Below are positions 50,531-58,731 of a stretch of 64,000 bases of DNA, in pieces (the stretch's first letter is position 1; the number at the start of each line of letters is the position of its first letter). The DNA is from Arthrobacter sulfonylureivorans (GTDB lineage: Bacteria > Actinomycetota > Actinomycetes > Actinomycetales > Micrococcaceae). The notes beneath the pieces are model-generated. The model was given only the letters and a program-made list of their open reading frames with translations, did no database searches and was not told the DNA's origin. The stretch covers positions 1 through 64,000 of the forward strand of contig RJAE01000011.1 in assembly GCA_004000035.1 (NCBI GenBank), written 5' to 3'. The position numbers and the translations under genes were made by a program.

Positions 50531-51097
50531 TCACGGCAGTCGCCCGGGCCGGGGCCGGACTGCTGCACCCGCCTCTTCAGGCTGGAGGGGGACCGAACTG
50601 AGCAGAAGGGCCGGGCCGCGATGGAGAATGCCATCGGACAGCGGCTGGCAGCGCAGGCCTCCGCGTCCGCGCATGGCGGCGTGGGCGCCGGGAGCGAGCA
50701 TCCGGTCCATCCAGACGCAAGGGTGGGCGTGCCGACCGCCCCGGAAGCGCACTTGCTCACCGCCGGATTCCACCGCGAACTCCTCGCCAATCAGCGGAGC
50801 CAGCTGGGCTCCCCGCAACACCACGTTGCGCCGCGCCAAAAGCGGGTCGAACGGAGGGACGTCCAGCTCTTCCGCGATGGATGCCAACGACTCGATGGCC
50901 AGGAACGTCATCGCCGCGTCCATGTGGGCCGCCTTGCCGAAGAACCTGTCGCCCACAATGCCTTTGCCCGCTACTACTTTCACCCGGTCGCGATCGGCGG
51001 TGGGCACCTCCGCCGCGCCATCCTTGGCCCGGCCAAAGTAGGCATGAGCCGGTGACACCAAAAGGTGCAGGATCTGAATCGGGTAGATGTAGGTCAT
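50531..51097 (-). CDS. MOSC-domain protein
   Basis: A 188-aa molybdenum-cofactor-sulfurase C-terminal-like protein. Visible: VVAGKGIVGDRFFGK, RRNVVLRGAQLAPLIGEEF, and a C-terminal PCVWMDRMLAPGAHAAMRGRGGLRCQPLSDG stretch with the conserved Cys. MOSC proteins bind molybdenum cofactor or transfer sulfur; the partner enzyme is unknown. ATG 51097 shares one base with the upstream stop (TGATG). The last 25 residues have lower conservation character and may be a drifted tail. Confidence 0.78.
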   Translation of the reverse strand: MTYIYPIQILHLLVSPAHAYFGRAKDGAAEVPTADRDRVKVVAGKGIVGDRFFGKAAHMDAAMTFLAIESLASIAEELDVPPFDPLLARRNVVLRGAQLAPLIGEEFAVESGGEQVRFRGGRHAHPCVWMDRMLAPGAHAAMRGRGGLRCQPLSDGILHRGPALLLSSVPLQPEEAGAAVRPRPGRLP

Positions 51098-51600
51098 CAC
51101 TTGGCCAGGTCCACGATCCACTCGGGCGTCTGTTGCCCGATCTTCCGGTCTGTCACCACCCGGAGCCTGGCGGCCTCCAGTCTGACGCGCTCCTGCTGTG
51201 AGGTCTCAGTTGTTCTGGGGGACGGCGGCGGGGCCTCCACGTCCTCCAGAACCGTCACCTTCTGGGCCAGACCGTCGTTCGAGGCGACCTGCAGAATCCG
51301 CGCCTCTTCTTCGCCGGCCAGGGTGCTTTCGGCGAGAAGGGCTAACACTCCGAGCCCGATCACCCTCCGATCCATGCTGGAAGATGTAGAGGCATCAAGC
51401 GCCCACTCGGCCCGCTCCCACCACTGGGAACGGCGATTAGCCTCAGCCTGCGTCTGCATGCTGCGCCAGCCGATGAAGGCAGCGATGAGTGCGGCCACAA
51501 GGATCGCCAGCGGACCCAGCGAGGCTAGAACATCCCACCCGTCCGGGGCGTCGTTGCGGACCACAACCTCCACCGGATCGGGAACCGTCTGCGCAACCAT
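51097..51600 (-). CDS. Hypothetical single-pass membrane protein
   Basis: A 167-aa protein with one membrane helix (SLGPLAILVAALIAAFIGW) at about residues 28-46 and a charged, mostly helical cytoplasmic region after it (WERAEWALDASTSSSMDRRVIGLGVLALLAE and QERVRLEAARLRVV). It resembles small membrane proteins common in Actinobacteria but has no family name I can give. Co-operonic with the MOSC gene. Confidence 0.6.
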   Translation of the reverse strand: MVAQTVPDPVEVVVRNDAPDGWDVLASLGPLAILVAALIAAFIGWRSMQTQAEANRRSQWWERAEWALDASTSSSMDRRVIGLGVLALLAESTLAGEEEARILQVASNDGLAQKVTVLEDVEAPPPSPRTTETSQQERVRLEAARLRVVTDRKIGQQTPEWIVDLAK

Positions 51601-51734
51601 GCCCCCAATCTAGGGCACCCGCCCGTCAATAGTGCCGAACGCCGTGCAGTACACAGGCTTAGACCGACGATTACTACACCATGAGGCCGAAGCAGGAGAT
51701 TAGACTCATGCCGGAAAGCTGGGATGATCGGGCC

Positions 51735-52052
51735 ATGAGCAAGAACCCACTAATGATTACCTCGGATTTGGCACGTGCGGCGCGTGCCCTCACGCAGGTT
51801 TCCGCCAAGGTCATCGCCCGGTCCGCCGGCTTGGACAAACAGCAGGTGAGGGACTTTGAGAAGGGCAATGCACCGTTGACGCCGGAGCAGAATGAGCAGT
51901 TGCGCCGGGCTTTGGGGCAGTTCGGTGTCGTCTTCATTGAGGACGACGACCACGGCGGCTACGGCGTCCGCCGCAAGTTCAACGCCACCAAGATCAGGCG
52001 CCTAGAGACCTGGGAAGGCGAAGGCGGCCCGGCCTACGAGGACGACATCTAG
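51735..52052 (+). CDS. XRE-type helix-turn-helix regulator
   Basis: A 105-aa regulator. The helix-turn-helix region (MITSDLARAARALTQVSAKVIARSAGLDKQQVRDFEKG) is followed by an acidic tail including FGVVFIEDDDHGGYGVRRKF, a stretch seen in HigA-like and XRE proteins. Start: I prefer ATG 51735, as GATGAT lies 6 nt before it; TAGACT (51702-51707) is another possible -10. A start at 51681 would add 18 residues. No partner gene is seen, so it is an orphan regulator. Confidence 0.65.
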   Translation: MSKNPLMITSDLARAARALTQVSAKVIARSAGLDKQQVRDFEKGNAPLTPEQNEQLRRALGQFGVVFIEDDDHGGYGVRRKFNATKIRRLETWEGEGGPAYEDDI

Positions 52053-52083
52053 CCGGGCCGCATCCGGTCAGCCTCCCTGCGCT

Positions 52084-52124
52084 GTCAGCGAGAGCCGCAG
52101 TCTCTGACCGCGGCTCTCGCTGAC
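52084..52124. terminator. Bidirectional terminator
   Basis: GTCAGCGAGAGCCGC and its exact reverse complement (15 bp, 11-nt loop) lie between the convergent XRE gene (ends 52052) and the ABC permease gene (ends 52148). Confidence 0.75.
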
Positions 52125-52147
52125 GCTGACGGGTGGCGTGCCCGCTG

Positions 52148-53170
52148 TCAGAACCGGTCGCGCACGTGCCGCTCCCGACCATAGAGCGCGACGACGATCA
52201 GGATGATGACTCCGTAGATGATCCGGCTCTGAGCCTCGGCCAAGCCGTTGCTCACAATGATCGTCGATAATCCCGTGAGGATTAAGGCGCCCAGCACTGT
52301 CCTGGTGAAGCTGCCGCGGATGGAGCCGAAGGTAGTCCCGCCCACCAGAACGGCGGCCAACCCGGAAAACAGGTACGGTTCACCGATCGATTGCGCCCAG
52401 CCGGAACTAAAACTCGCGATGAACATGCCGGCTATTCCGGCAAGTGCACCCGAGGCAGCGAACACTAGTGTCCACACCGCGGTGGTGTTGACGCGGGTGA
52501 GCTTCGCTGCGCGGACGTTGATCCCGGTCGCATAGAGGCTGCGGCCGGCGGGCGTGCGGTTCAGCACCAGCCACAACAGCACTGCGGCAACCGCCACGAT
52601 CAGGATGATGGGCGGAAGCGGAAGGCCGAACGTCGTGCTCGTGACCCCGGCAAGACCGCGCAGGAAGTCTGGCGGTGCGGAAGCGTAGTTTCCGTTGGTC
52701 AGAAACAGTGTTCCTCCGGTGAGGACGGCTCCCATGCCCAGGGTCATCATCAGCGGCTCCACCTTCAGACGGTGGCAGAGAAAGCCGATGGCTGCTCCGG
52801 CGCCGCCGCACACGGCGATCGTCAGGAGAAACGCCACCGGGACGGGCCAACCCTGTCCGCCGGCCAGGTTTGCTGAGACGAACGCGCCGACGATCACATA
52901 GCCGGGAATCGCCAGATCGAGTCCGCCCAGGATCACGACCAGAGTCTGGCCCATCGCGGCGAGCGACAGCAGCGACGCGATGATGAGGAGCGCGGAGGCA
53001 GACCGCAGGTTTGCGATGCCGGGAACGGTGATCAGGAGCCACACCACCACGACGGCGAGCACCAGCACTTGAAGGATGGGCTGTTGCAGCACCAGCGTGC
53101 GGGTGCGGGACCAGAGGCCCTCCCGGGATGGGACAGGAGTGAGGGCAGCGGCTGAAGGCTGGGCGGTCAT
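52148..53170 (-). CDS. Ribose-type ABC transporter permease 2
   Basis: A 340-aa BPD_transp_2 (RbsC-like) permease with 8-10 helices. The loop EPLMMTLGMGAVLTGGTLFL and the segment AVLVGGTTFGSIRGSFTRTVLG are typical of this family, which carries sugars, autoinducer-2 or aromatic-like ligands. Its start overlaps the other permease by 4 nt. It forms a heterodimeric channel with that protein. Last gene of the leftward operon. Confidence 0.88.
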   Translation of the reverse strand: MTAQPSAAALTPVPSREGLWSRTRTLVLQQPILQVLVLAVVVVWLLITVPGIANLRSASALLIIASLLSLAAMGQTLVVILGGLDLAIPGYVIVGAFVSANLAGGQGWPVPVAFLLTIAVCGGAGAAIGFLCHRLKVEPLMMTLGMGAVLTGGTLFLTNGNYASAPPDFLRGLAGVTSTTFGLPLPPIILIVAVAAVLLWLVLNRTPAGRSLYATGINVRAAKLTRVNTTAVWTLVFAASGALAGIAGMFIASFSSGWAQSIGEPYLFSGLAAVLVGGTTFGSIRGSFTRTVLGALILTGLSTIIVSNGLAEAQSRIIYGVIILIVVALYGRERHVRDRF

Positions 53171-54126
53171 GCGGTTCTCCGTGAAATTCGAGGGCTGAGC
53201 AGTGTCGCTCCGAGCACAACACCGACGATCAGCAGCAGGCCGTAGGTGAATTCGATGAGGTTAGGTTGCACCCCGGCGGACGTGAGCAGCTGCTGGAGCA
53301 AGTAGATGGCGAGTGCTCCGAAAAAGGTTCCGAGCAAGCCGCCGCGGCCGCCGCCGAGGCTCGTTCCTCCGAGGACGGCGGCGGCCAGGCCGAGAAGTGC
53401 GTATGTGGTGGCGAGGGAGGAACCGGAAGCCTGCAGCAGAGCCGACAGGGCGATCCCGGCGATGCCGGCGAACAATCCGCCCAGCGTGTAGGCGAGCACT
53501 CGCATCGCCGTCACATTTACGCCGGATCCGTAGGCTGAAGAGTCGCTCTCGCCGGTCGCCAGAAGGTTTCTGACGAAGACGGTCCGCTTCAGCAGGAACC
53601 ACACAAGCGCCGCGGCGCCCAGCGTGATGACTGCACCGGGTATGACACCGATGGAGCCGGCCAGCGGCCGAGTCCAGTTGTCCGGCGCCACGATGGGGCT
53701 CTTGGCGATCGTCAGCGAGGCGCCGATCAGCAGGAAGAGCACGCCGGTCGTGGCCACGACCGGATGCAGGCGCACAATCGCCACGAGCACGCCGTTGATG
53801 GCACCGACCGCCATCGCGAGGGCCAGCAAGAGGGGGATGGCCAGCGGCCAGTCACCCAGCCCGGCGGGGATCAGTACGGCTACGAACACGCAGTTGATCA
53901 GGGTGGCCAGGGGGCCGACGGAGATATCAATGCCGCCGGAGAGGATGGCCGGTGTGGAGGCGAAGCCGACCAGGACGAACGGTGCCAGCGTTGCCAGCGT
54001 CGAGCCGAGGCGCGCCGGGGAGGCGAAGCTCGGAGAAACAACGAGGTTGATGATCAGCAGGATCGCGCATAACAGCATCGCGAATCCGAAGGGCCATCGT
54101 TGAAACATGCCTAGCACCCGGTTCAT
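53167..54126 (-). CDS. Ribose-type ABC transporter permease 1
   Basis: A 319-aa RbsC-like permease. Landmarks are LSGGIDISVGPLATLINCVFVAVLI, HPVVATTGVLFLLIGASLTI and AAVLGGTSLGGGRGGLLGTFFGALAIYLLQQLL. ATGA overlaps on both sides show coupled translation. The heteromeric pair differs from classical RbsC, which is a homodimer, and is more like autoinducer-2- or rhamnose-type importers. Confidence 0.88.
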   Translation of the reverse strand: MNRVLGMFQRWPFGFAMLLCAILLIINLVVSPSFASPARLGSTLATLAPFVLVGFASTPAILSGGIDISVGPLATLINCVFVAVLIPAGLGDWPLAIPLLLALAMAVGAINGVLVAIVRLHPVVATTGVLFLLIGASLTIAKSPIVAPDNWTRPLAGSIGVIPGAVITLGAAALVWFLLKRTVFVRNLLATGESDSSAYGSGVNVTAMRVLAYTLGGLFAGIAGIALSALLQASGSSLATTYALLGLAAAVLGGTSLGGGRGGLLGTFFGALAIYLLQQLLTSAGVQPNLIEFTYGLLLIVGVVLGATLLSPRISRRTA

Positions 54127-55619
54127 GCGACACCTGCGACTTTCTGCCCGAAGTAGGCTGCAACAATGGCTTCGTTGCCGATTTCGGCTCGCCCGATTTC
54201 GGCAAACACGCTCTGGTTCCGGAAAACAAGCACGCGGTCGACGAGTTCGACGTGCTCTTCAACTTCGCTGGAGAGCACGACCACACTCATTCCCTCTGCG
54301 CAGAGCTGTTGCAGCGCAGCGTAGATCTCGCGTTTGGTCGTGATATCCACACCCCGTGTGGGGTCGTTCAGCAAGAGCACCGTGGGATCGGTGGCCAACC
54401 AACGAGCCAGCAGCACCTTTTGCTGGTTCCCGCCCGACAACGTCGAGATGGCGTCGTTGGCACTGCCGAGTTTGATGCTGAGGCCCTTGGCGGCCCTCGC
54501 GAACCGTTCGGCCATGCGCTGCGCGCTCAGTAGCGGCCCCCGGCGGTCCTTCGACATGGTGGGGAGCGCGAAGTTCTCTTGAATTGACATGGATTCGAAC
54601 AGGGATTCTCCGCGGCGCTCGCGCGGCAAGTACGCGATGCCCCCGCCGGAGTTGCGGCGTCGTCCAGCGTCAGCTGGAATCTGGGTTACAACGCCTTCAC
54701 CCTCGCTGAGTCCAGCCAGCCGGCGAAGGAACTCGTCCTGGCCGTGTCCTTCAAGGCCCGCGAGCCCGACGAGCTCGCCGCGGCGCAGTTCAAAGTTGCT
54801 CGGCTCGGATCCGGGGGAGAGCCGGAGGTCTTCCGCGCGGAGGACTGTCGGCCCGAGTTCGCGCTCCTGGGTCTGATGCTCAGCGACGTTCGAAGTACCC
54901 GTCATATCCGAAATCAGTTGGGCAATGGACATGGTGCCGCGGTCCACGGTGGAGATGGTCCGGCCGGAGCGGAGCACTGTGACACGGTCCGAGATCTCCT
55001 CGACCTCGTCCATGCGATGCGAGATGAAGAGGATGGCACAGCCCTCAGACTTAAGCCGCCGCATTTCCGCGAACAGACGATCACGCGTTTGCACATCGAG
55101 TGCTGCTGTCGACTCATCGAGAACGAGAACACGCGGGTCGCGAACCAGCGCGCGTGCAATGCAAATGGCCTGCCGGTCTGAAAGGGAGAGGGCGCCGGCA
55201 GGAGAATCCAGCCGGATGCCGTCGACCAGGCGGCCCAGCACTTCTGCGGCCGTCGCGCGCTGTTCAGCGTTGCTGCGGCGGCGCCGGAACATGCCGTCCG
55301 TTCCGAGCCAAATGTTCTCAAGAACTGACTGGCTGCCGGCAGTGAGTACCTCCTGGAAGACCGTCGCGATCCCGGCGGCATTGGCCTGCCGGGGGGAGCG
55401 GAAGGTGAGCGCATCGCCGTCGAGGGTTAAGCCACCGTCATCCGGGCGGTGCACGCCGCCGATGATCTTGACCAGCGTGCTCTTGCCCGAGCCGTTCTCT
55501 CCGAGGAGGGTGTGAACCTCGCCCGGTTTGACGTGCAGGTGGCCGTCGGCGAGAGCGATGGTCGCTCCAAAGCGTTTGCGCAGCGCTGACAGATGAAGAC
55601 CTGTCGACCCATCTTCCAT
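54123..55619 (-). CDS. Ribose-type ABC transporter double ATPase
   Basis: A 498-aa tandem ATPase. Domain 1 (about 1-235) has an intact Walker A GENGSGKST and DES Walker B end. Domain 2 (about 250-490) has the degenerate Walker A LEGHGQDEF and signature LSGGNQQK with LLLNDPTRG, the usual pattern for RbsA/MglA/XylG proteins. ATG 55619 has an AGGAGG site; the open frame to 55685 is not used. It energises the two permeases next to it. Confidence 0.92.
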   Translation of the reverse strand: MEDGSTGLHLSALRKRFGATIALADGHLHVKPGEVHTLLGENGSGKSTLVKIIGGVHRPDDGGLTLDGDALTFRSPRQANAAGIATVFQEVLTAGSQSVLENIWLGTDGMFRRRRSNAEQRATAAEVLGRLVDGIRLDSPAGALSLSDRQAICIARALVRDPRVLVLDESTAALDVQTRDRLFAEMRRLKSEGCAILFISHRMDEVEEISDRVTVLRSGRTISTVDRGTMSIAQLISDMTGTSNVAEHQTQERELGPTVLRAEDLRLSPGSEPSNFELRRGELVGLAGLEGHGQDEFLRRLAGLSEGEGVVTQIPADAGRRRNSGGGIAYLPRERRGESLFESMSIQENFALPTMSKDRRGPLLSAQRMAERFARAAKGLSIKLGSANDAISTLSGGNQQKVLLARWLATDPTVLLLNDPTRGVDITTKREIYAALQQLCAEGMSVVVLSSEVEEHVELVDRVLVFRNQSVFAEIGRAEIGNEAIVAAYFGQKVAGVA

Positions 55620-55741
55620 ATCACTCCTCCTTGAGTACGCCATGTGACGCATGCCACGAATAATACTAGACGAAACGTATCGCATCGGTCTACTGTTCTC
55701 TCACAGGCGCATACGGCGCTGACTCAAGGAGGAGTGCATAG
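55620..55741. promoter_or_regulatory. Divergent promoter region of the sugar-type ABC importer
   Basis: Both divergent genes carry the same 15-nt ribosome-site block ACTCAAGGAGGAGTG, so the region begins and ends with an inverted repeat (55622-55636, 55722-55736). Between them lie TAGTAT (minus strand) and TACTGT (plus strand, 55691-55696) candidate -10 boxes. Confidence 0.5.
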
Positions 55742-56989
55742 ATGAAGAAGCGCACGAATGTAGGGCGCCCTGCCCTGATCGGGACCGCAGTTGTCACGCT
55801 GGCGGCCCTCGGACTCGCGGGATGCTCGGCGGCTGCAGCACCAGAAGCCGATTCGGTGGCTCAGCCGGCCGCTTCGGCGGCCGCGGGCCAGTGTGGCTCT
55901 GTGCCGGACCTCGGAGCCAACGATCCGGACGGGCTGCTCAAGGAGTTCAGCCCAGAGACTGCGGCGGCCTACAACGCCTACCCGCTGCCGGTCAAAAAGT
56001 CCGCCTGGGCTGACTGGAAGTCGGAGAAGGACGGCGGCTACACGGCAGCGATTGTTGGCATGCCGCCGGCCAGTGCATTCGTCAACGTCATGCTGGACAC
56101 GGTCCGGAAGGAGCTGGCCGCTGCCGACGTCGAAATCGTCGCCGACCTTGCGCCGGACGACCCCACCAACGTGCCGCTCCAGCTGCAGCAGTTCAGCCAG
56201 GCCGTGGCGCTCAAGCCGGACGTCATCTTCTTCATTCCGTTGGCCGGTGAACCGTCGGTCGACGCGGTCAAGGCGGCGGGCGAGGCGGGCATTCCCGTGA
56301 TCGCCATGCAGTCCGTCGTGGATTCGGAGTACGCGGTGTCGGTGGCGGGCAACAGCGTGCTGCAGGCGATGAAAGCCGGCGCGAGCACTTTGAGCGCCAT
56401 TGGCGGGGCAGGCAATGTTCTGCGTGTCACCGGCATCCCGGGAATCTCAACCGAACTGTATGCCGAGGACGGCTTCCAGAATGTGCTTGAGCTGTGCCCC
56501 GACGTCTCCATCGCCGGCGAGGTGACAGGCTTCTTCGAAGCGACCACAGCGCAGACTGCCACCTTGCAGTACCTCGCGACGAATCCGGCTGGAGTCGATG
56601 CGGTGCTGCAGTCGGGCACTATGGGCCTCGGAGTGCTCAACGCCTTCGAAGAATCGGGACTCGAAGTGCCGCCCCTTGCGGACCTGGGCGCAACCCAAGG
56701 TTTCGCAAGCTGGGCCGCACAGAACGCAAACTACCCGTATGTTGGTTCCACGACTCCCACGGTGAGGCAGTCGCAAGTTTCTGTCGACATCGCTCTTCGC
56801 ATCCTCAAGGGCGAAGGGCCGAAGATCAACCAGTTTGTCAACGACCCCTTCATTGTGGACCGTTCGAATCTTGAGGAGATGGTGGATCCGGCGTGGAAAA
56901 CCACCGACTCCACAGACCTGGTCGGCGACCCGCAGACGTTCTTCCCGGATGAGGTTCTCAAGGAGTACTTCAACAACCCGAGCAGCTGA
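55742..56989 (+). CDS. Ribose-type ABC transporter substrate-binding lipoprotein
   Basis: A 415-aa periplasmic-binding-protein-like domain with a lipoprotein signal; the lipobox is LGLAGC, Cys28. It has the type-1 binding fold (AIVGMPPASAFVNVMLDTVRKEL, QLQQFSQAVALKPDVIFFIPLAGEPSVDAVKAAGEAGIPVIAMQS). It is longer than RbsB by about 100 residues. ATG 55742 has AGGAGG upstream. Substrate: sugar is the default for the family, but the catabolic genes downstream suggest an aromatic or glycoside-like ligand (inference). Confidence 0.85.
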   Translation: MKKRTNVGRPALIGTAVVTLAALGLAGCSAAAAPEADSVAQPAASAAAGQCGSVPDLGANDPDGLLKEFSPETAAAYNAYPLPVKKSAWADWKSEKDGGYTAAIVGMPPASAFVNVMLDTVRKELAAADVEIVADLAPDDPTNVPLQLQQFSQAVALKPDVIFFIPLAGEPSVDAVKAAGEAGIPVIAMQSVVDSEYAVSVAGNSVLQAMKAGASTLSAIGGAGNVLRVTGIPGISTELYAEDGFQNVLELCPDVSIAGEVTGFFEATTAQTATLQYLATNPAGVDAVLQSGTMGLGVLNAFEESGLEVPPLADLGATQGFASWAAQNANYPYVGSTTPTVRQSQVSVDIALRILKGEGPKINQFVNDPFIVDRSNLEEMVDPAWKTTDSTDLVGDPQTFFPDEVLKEYFNNPSS

Positions 56990-57096
56990 CGCCGCTCCGG
57001 GGACGTATAGCTAAGATGGCAGCCAAGCCTCCAAGTGCAACGTCGCCTTAGTTCCATATGCGGGACGACGGTACGTACACGGGCGGTTGCTCATCT

Positions 57097-57130
57097 TGAT
57101 CGGCGTGCACCAATTGGTGCACGCCGATCA
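57097..57130. promoter_or_regulatory. 34-bp perfect palindrome upstream of AraC-type regulator
   Basis: TGATCGGCGTGCACCAA is followed directly by its reverse complement. It lies between the binding-protein gene (ends 56989) and the coupled leader ORF (57148). It could be a terminator hairpin, or an operator for the AraC protein. Its GTGCAC half-element recurs in the larger inverted repeat at 62005-62048. Confidence 0.55.
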
Positions 57131-57147
57131 GTAGTCAGAGGAGACAG

Positions 57148-57213
57148 ATGAAAATGGGTTGGTTGCGCAGCGATGGGAAAGCTCAGCTCGTAATGTCGGT
57201 TGGGCTGGATTGA
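57148..57213 (+). CDS. 21-aa leader ORF coupled to the AraC regulator
   Basis: MKMGWLRSDGKAQLVMSVGLD with a strong AGAGGAG site 4 nt upstream. Its TGA overlaps the regulator ATG (TGATG). A short, well-initiated ORF in this position suggests translational coupling or a leader role. Conservation is not known. Confidence 0.5.
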   Translation: MKMGWLRSDGKAQLVMSVGLD

Positions 57214-58148
57214 TGGCGCCCGTGCTGGACACCCGATCGGTATCACCCGCCGATCGCCGGGATTACTGGTCGGAGGGGATCGCCCAGCACTTCTTCCCGA
57301 TGCGCGTAGAGGCAGTCGGGGCCACGTCGTTCGAGGCCCGATTGGCTGGTGGCGACATGGGCCCGGTCGCGGTCCGCTCTATCCAAGGCCTCCCGCACCG
57401 GGTGGCACGTACACAGCAAATGATCGCGGCCGCCGATCCGGAATGCATCCTGCTGTACCTGCTGACTAAAGGATCGATTTTTATTGAGCAGGACGGCCGG
57501 AGTTGTGTCCTTCGGCCGGGAGCGATCGCCTGGCAGGACACGTCGCGGCCGTCGACTTTCGAGGGCCGCGACGGATTCGAAGTACTGGTGTTCAGCGTTC
57601 CTAAGTGGTTCATCGGATCGCGGGCCGATGGCATCGCCCGTCGTACCGCAACACGGATCGGCGGAGGGGAGGGACGGCTCACTCCCCTCGCTGCGCCCTT
57701 TCTTGCGAGTCTCGCCCGGACCGTAATCGAGGGCGAGGGATTGCCGAGCCGCGAAGCCGAGGGCGCCGCGGAAATGATACTGCCGCTCCTTCGCAGCCAT
57801 GATGACGAGGAGGGCGCGCTCGAATCAACGCCGCGCTCCGAGATGCTCCTCGCACGCATGCAGCGGTATGTCATGGAGCACCTTCGGGATCCTGAACTCG
57901 GCCCGGAGCAGATTGCACGGGCCCACTACGTGTCGACTCGCTACGTGCACAAGCTCTTTGCGGCGTCAGGCGCTGGCGTGTCGGCCTGGATCCGCGAACA
58001 GCGGCTCGAAGGCGCCGCAGGAGAGTTGCGAAAGTCGCCGGAAACATCCATTGCGGCTGTTGCGACGAGGTGGGGCTATCTAAATCCTGCCAGCTTCAGC
58101 CGGGCGTTCCGAGAGAAGCACGGTTGCGCCCCCAGGGACCTCCGGTAA
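57213..58148 (+). CDS. AraC-family transcriptional regulator
   Basis: A 311-aa regulator. The N-terminal AraC-binding-like (cupin-related) region covers about 10-180 (LLYLLTKGSIFIEQDGRSCVLRPGAIAWQDTSRP). The C-terminal AraC double helix-turn-helix (MEHLRDPELGPEQIARAHYVSTRYVHKLFAASGAGVSAWI, EGAAGELRKSPETSIAAVATRWGYLNPASFSRAFREKHG) fills about 215-308. Start: ATG 57213 through the TGATG overlap with the leader ORF; the longer open frame has only TTG at 57159. It probably activates the adjacent catabolic genes in response to substrate. Confidence 0.85.
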   Translation: MAPVLDTRSVSPADRRDYWSEGIAQHFFPMRVEAVGATSFEARLAGGDMGPVAVRSIQGLPHRVARTQQMIAAADPECILLYLLTKGSIFIEQDGRSCVLRPGAIAWQDTSRPSTFEGRDGFEVLVFSVPKWFIGSRADGIARRTATRIGGGEGRLTPLAAPFLASLARTVIEGEGLPSREAEGAAEMILPLLRSHDDEEGALESTPRSEMLLARMQRYVMEHLRDPELGPEQIARAHYVSTRYVHKLFAASGAGVSAWIREQRLEGAAGELRKSPETSIAAVATRWGYLNPASFSRAFREKHGCAPRDLR

Positions 58149-58207
58149 CTCAGCACTCCAACGGGAGCCCTCGCCCTAAGGTAGAACGAGGGCCTCCCCG
58201 GATAGCG

Positions 58208-58291
58208 CGATCAGGCCGGCGGGTAGCCGGCCTGCCGAAGCCGGATGCTCCAGATCCCGGACTGGCCGGGAGCGATGATCCCGTTCGGGTC
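58208..58291 (-). pseudogene. Remnant of a duplicated flavin-oxidase 3' end
   Basis: These 84 nt align without gaps to 60302-60385, the last 27 codons and stop of the vanillyl-alcohol-oxidase-like gene, with only scattered differences. In the matching frame it still reads DPNGIIAPGQSGIW and RLRQAGYP. The upstream part of the copy is gone and the ferredoxin gene ends at its edge. It shows that a second oxidase gene once existed here, or that a 3' segment was copied. Confidence 0.85.
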
Positions 58292-58616
58292 AGAACTGCG
58301 TGGCAGGGACATCGACTTCGATGGCCTCAAAGTCCCTCCCGGCAGAAAGCTGGCACGCGAGGCGGGAACGCCGTTCGTCGCGTGGCTCCGTGGTGCAGTC
58401 GAGCATCTCTTCTTCGTCGTGCCTGACCGGGGGAAGGACGTCGAGGTATTCCTCCCGGACGTAGATGTGACAGGTGGCGCACATCGCCTGCCCTCCGCAC
58501 TCCCCGACGATCCCGGCGATGCCGCTAGTGACCGCCGCACGCATCACCGAAGTGCCATCGTCGACGTTCAGTACATCCAAGCTGCCGTCCCTGTGATGGA
58601 AACTGATTTTAACCAT
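58290..58616 (-). CDS. 2Fe-2S ferredoxin (adrenodoxin/putidaredoxin type)
   Basis: A 108-aa electron carrier. The cluster Cys are in GECGGQAMCATCHIYV (three, spaced C-x5-C-x2-C) and LACQL (the fourth). It likely feeds electrons to the adjacent P450. No ferredoxin reductase is encoded in the window, so that partner must lie elsewhere. Start: ATG 58616; the frame opens upstream at 58652 without support. Its stop overlaps the oxidase remnant. Confidence 0.88.
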   Translation of the reverse strand: MVKISFHHRDGSLDVLNVDDGTSVMRAAVTSGIAGIVGECGGQAMCATCHIYVREEYLDVLPPVRHDEEEMLDCTTEPRDERRSRLACQLSAGRDFEAIEVDVPATQF

Positions 58617-58731
58617 TGTTATCTCCCTATAAAGCGACCCGATAGGCGGCAACGTCTAGATCTGTTCTCTTACGGAGTAGCGTCGGGAAACTCTAAGACC
58701 CAAATTGGTTTCCCGTCGCACCACGCGCCGG

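Noticed and set aside
50531-50640. Frameshift at the end of the MOSC gene
   Set aside because: The frame reaches a normal stop and the conserved LSDG segment is intact; the tail is merely less conserved in character.
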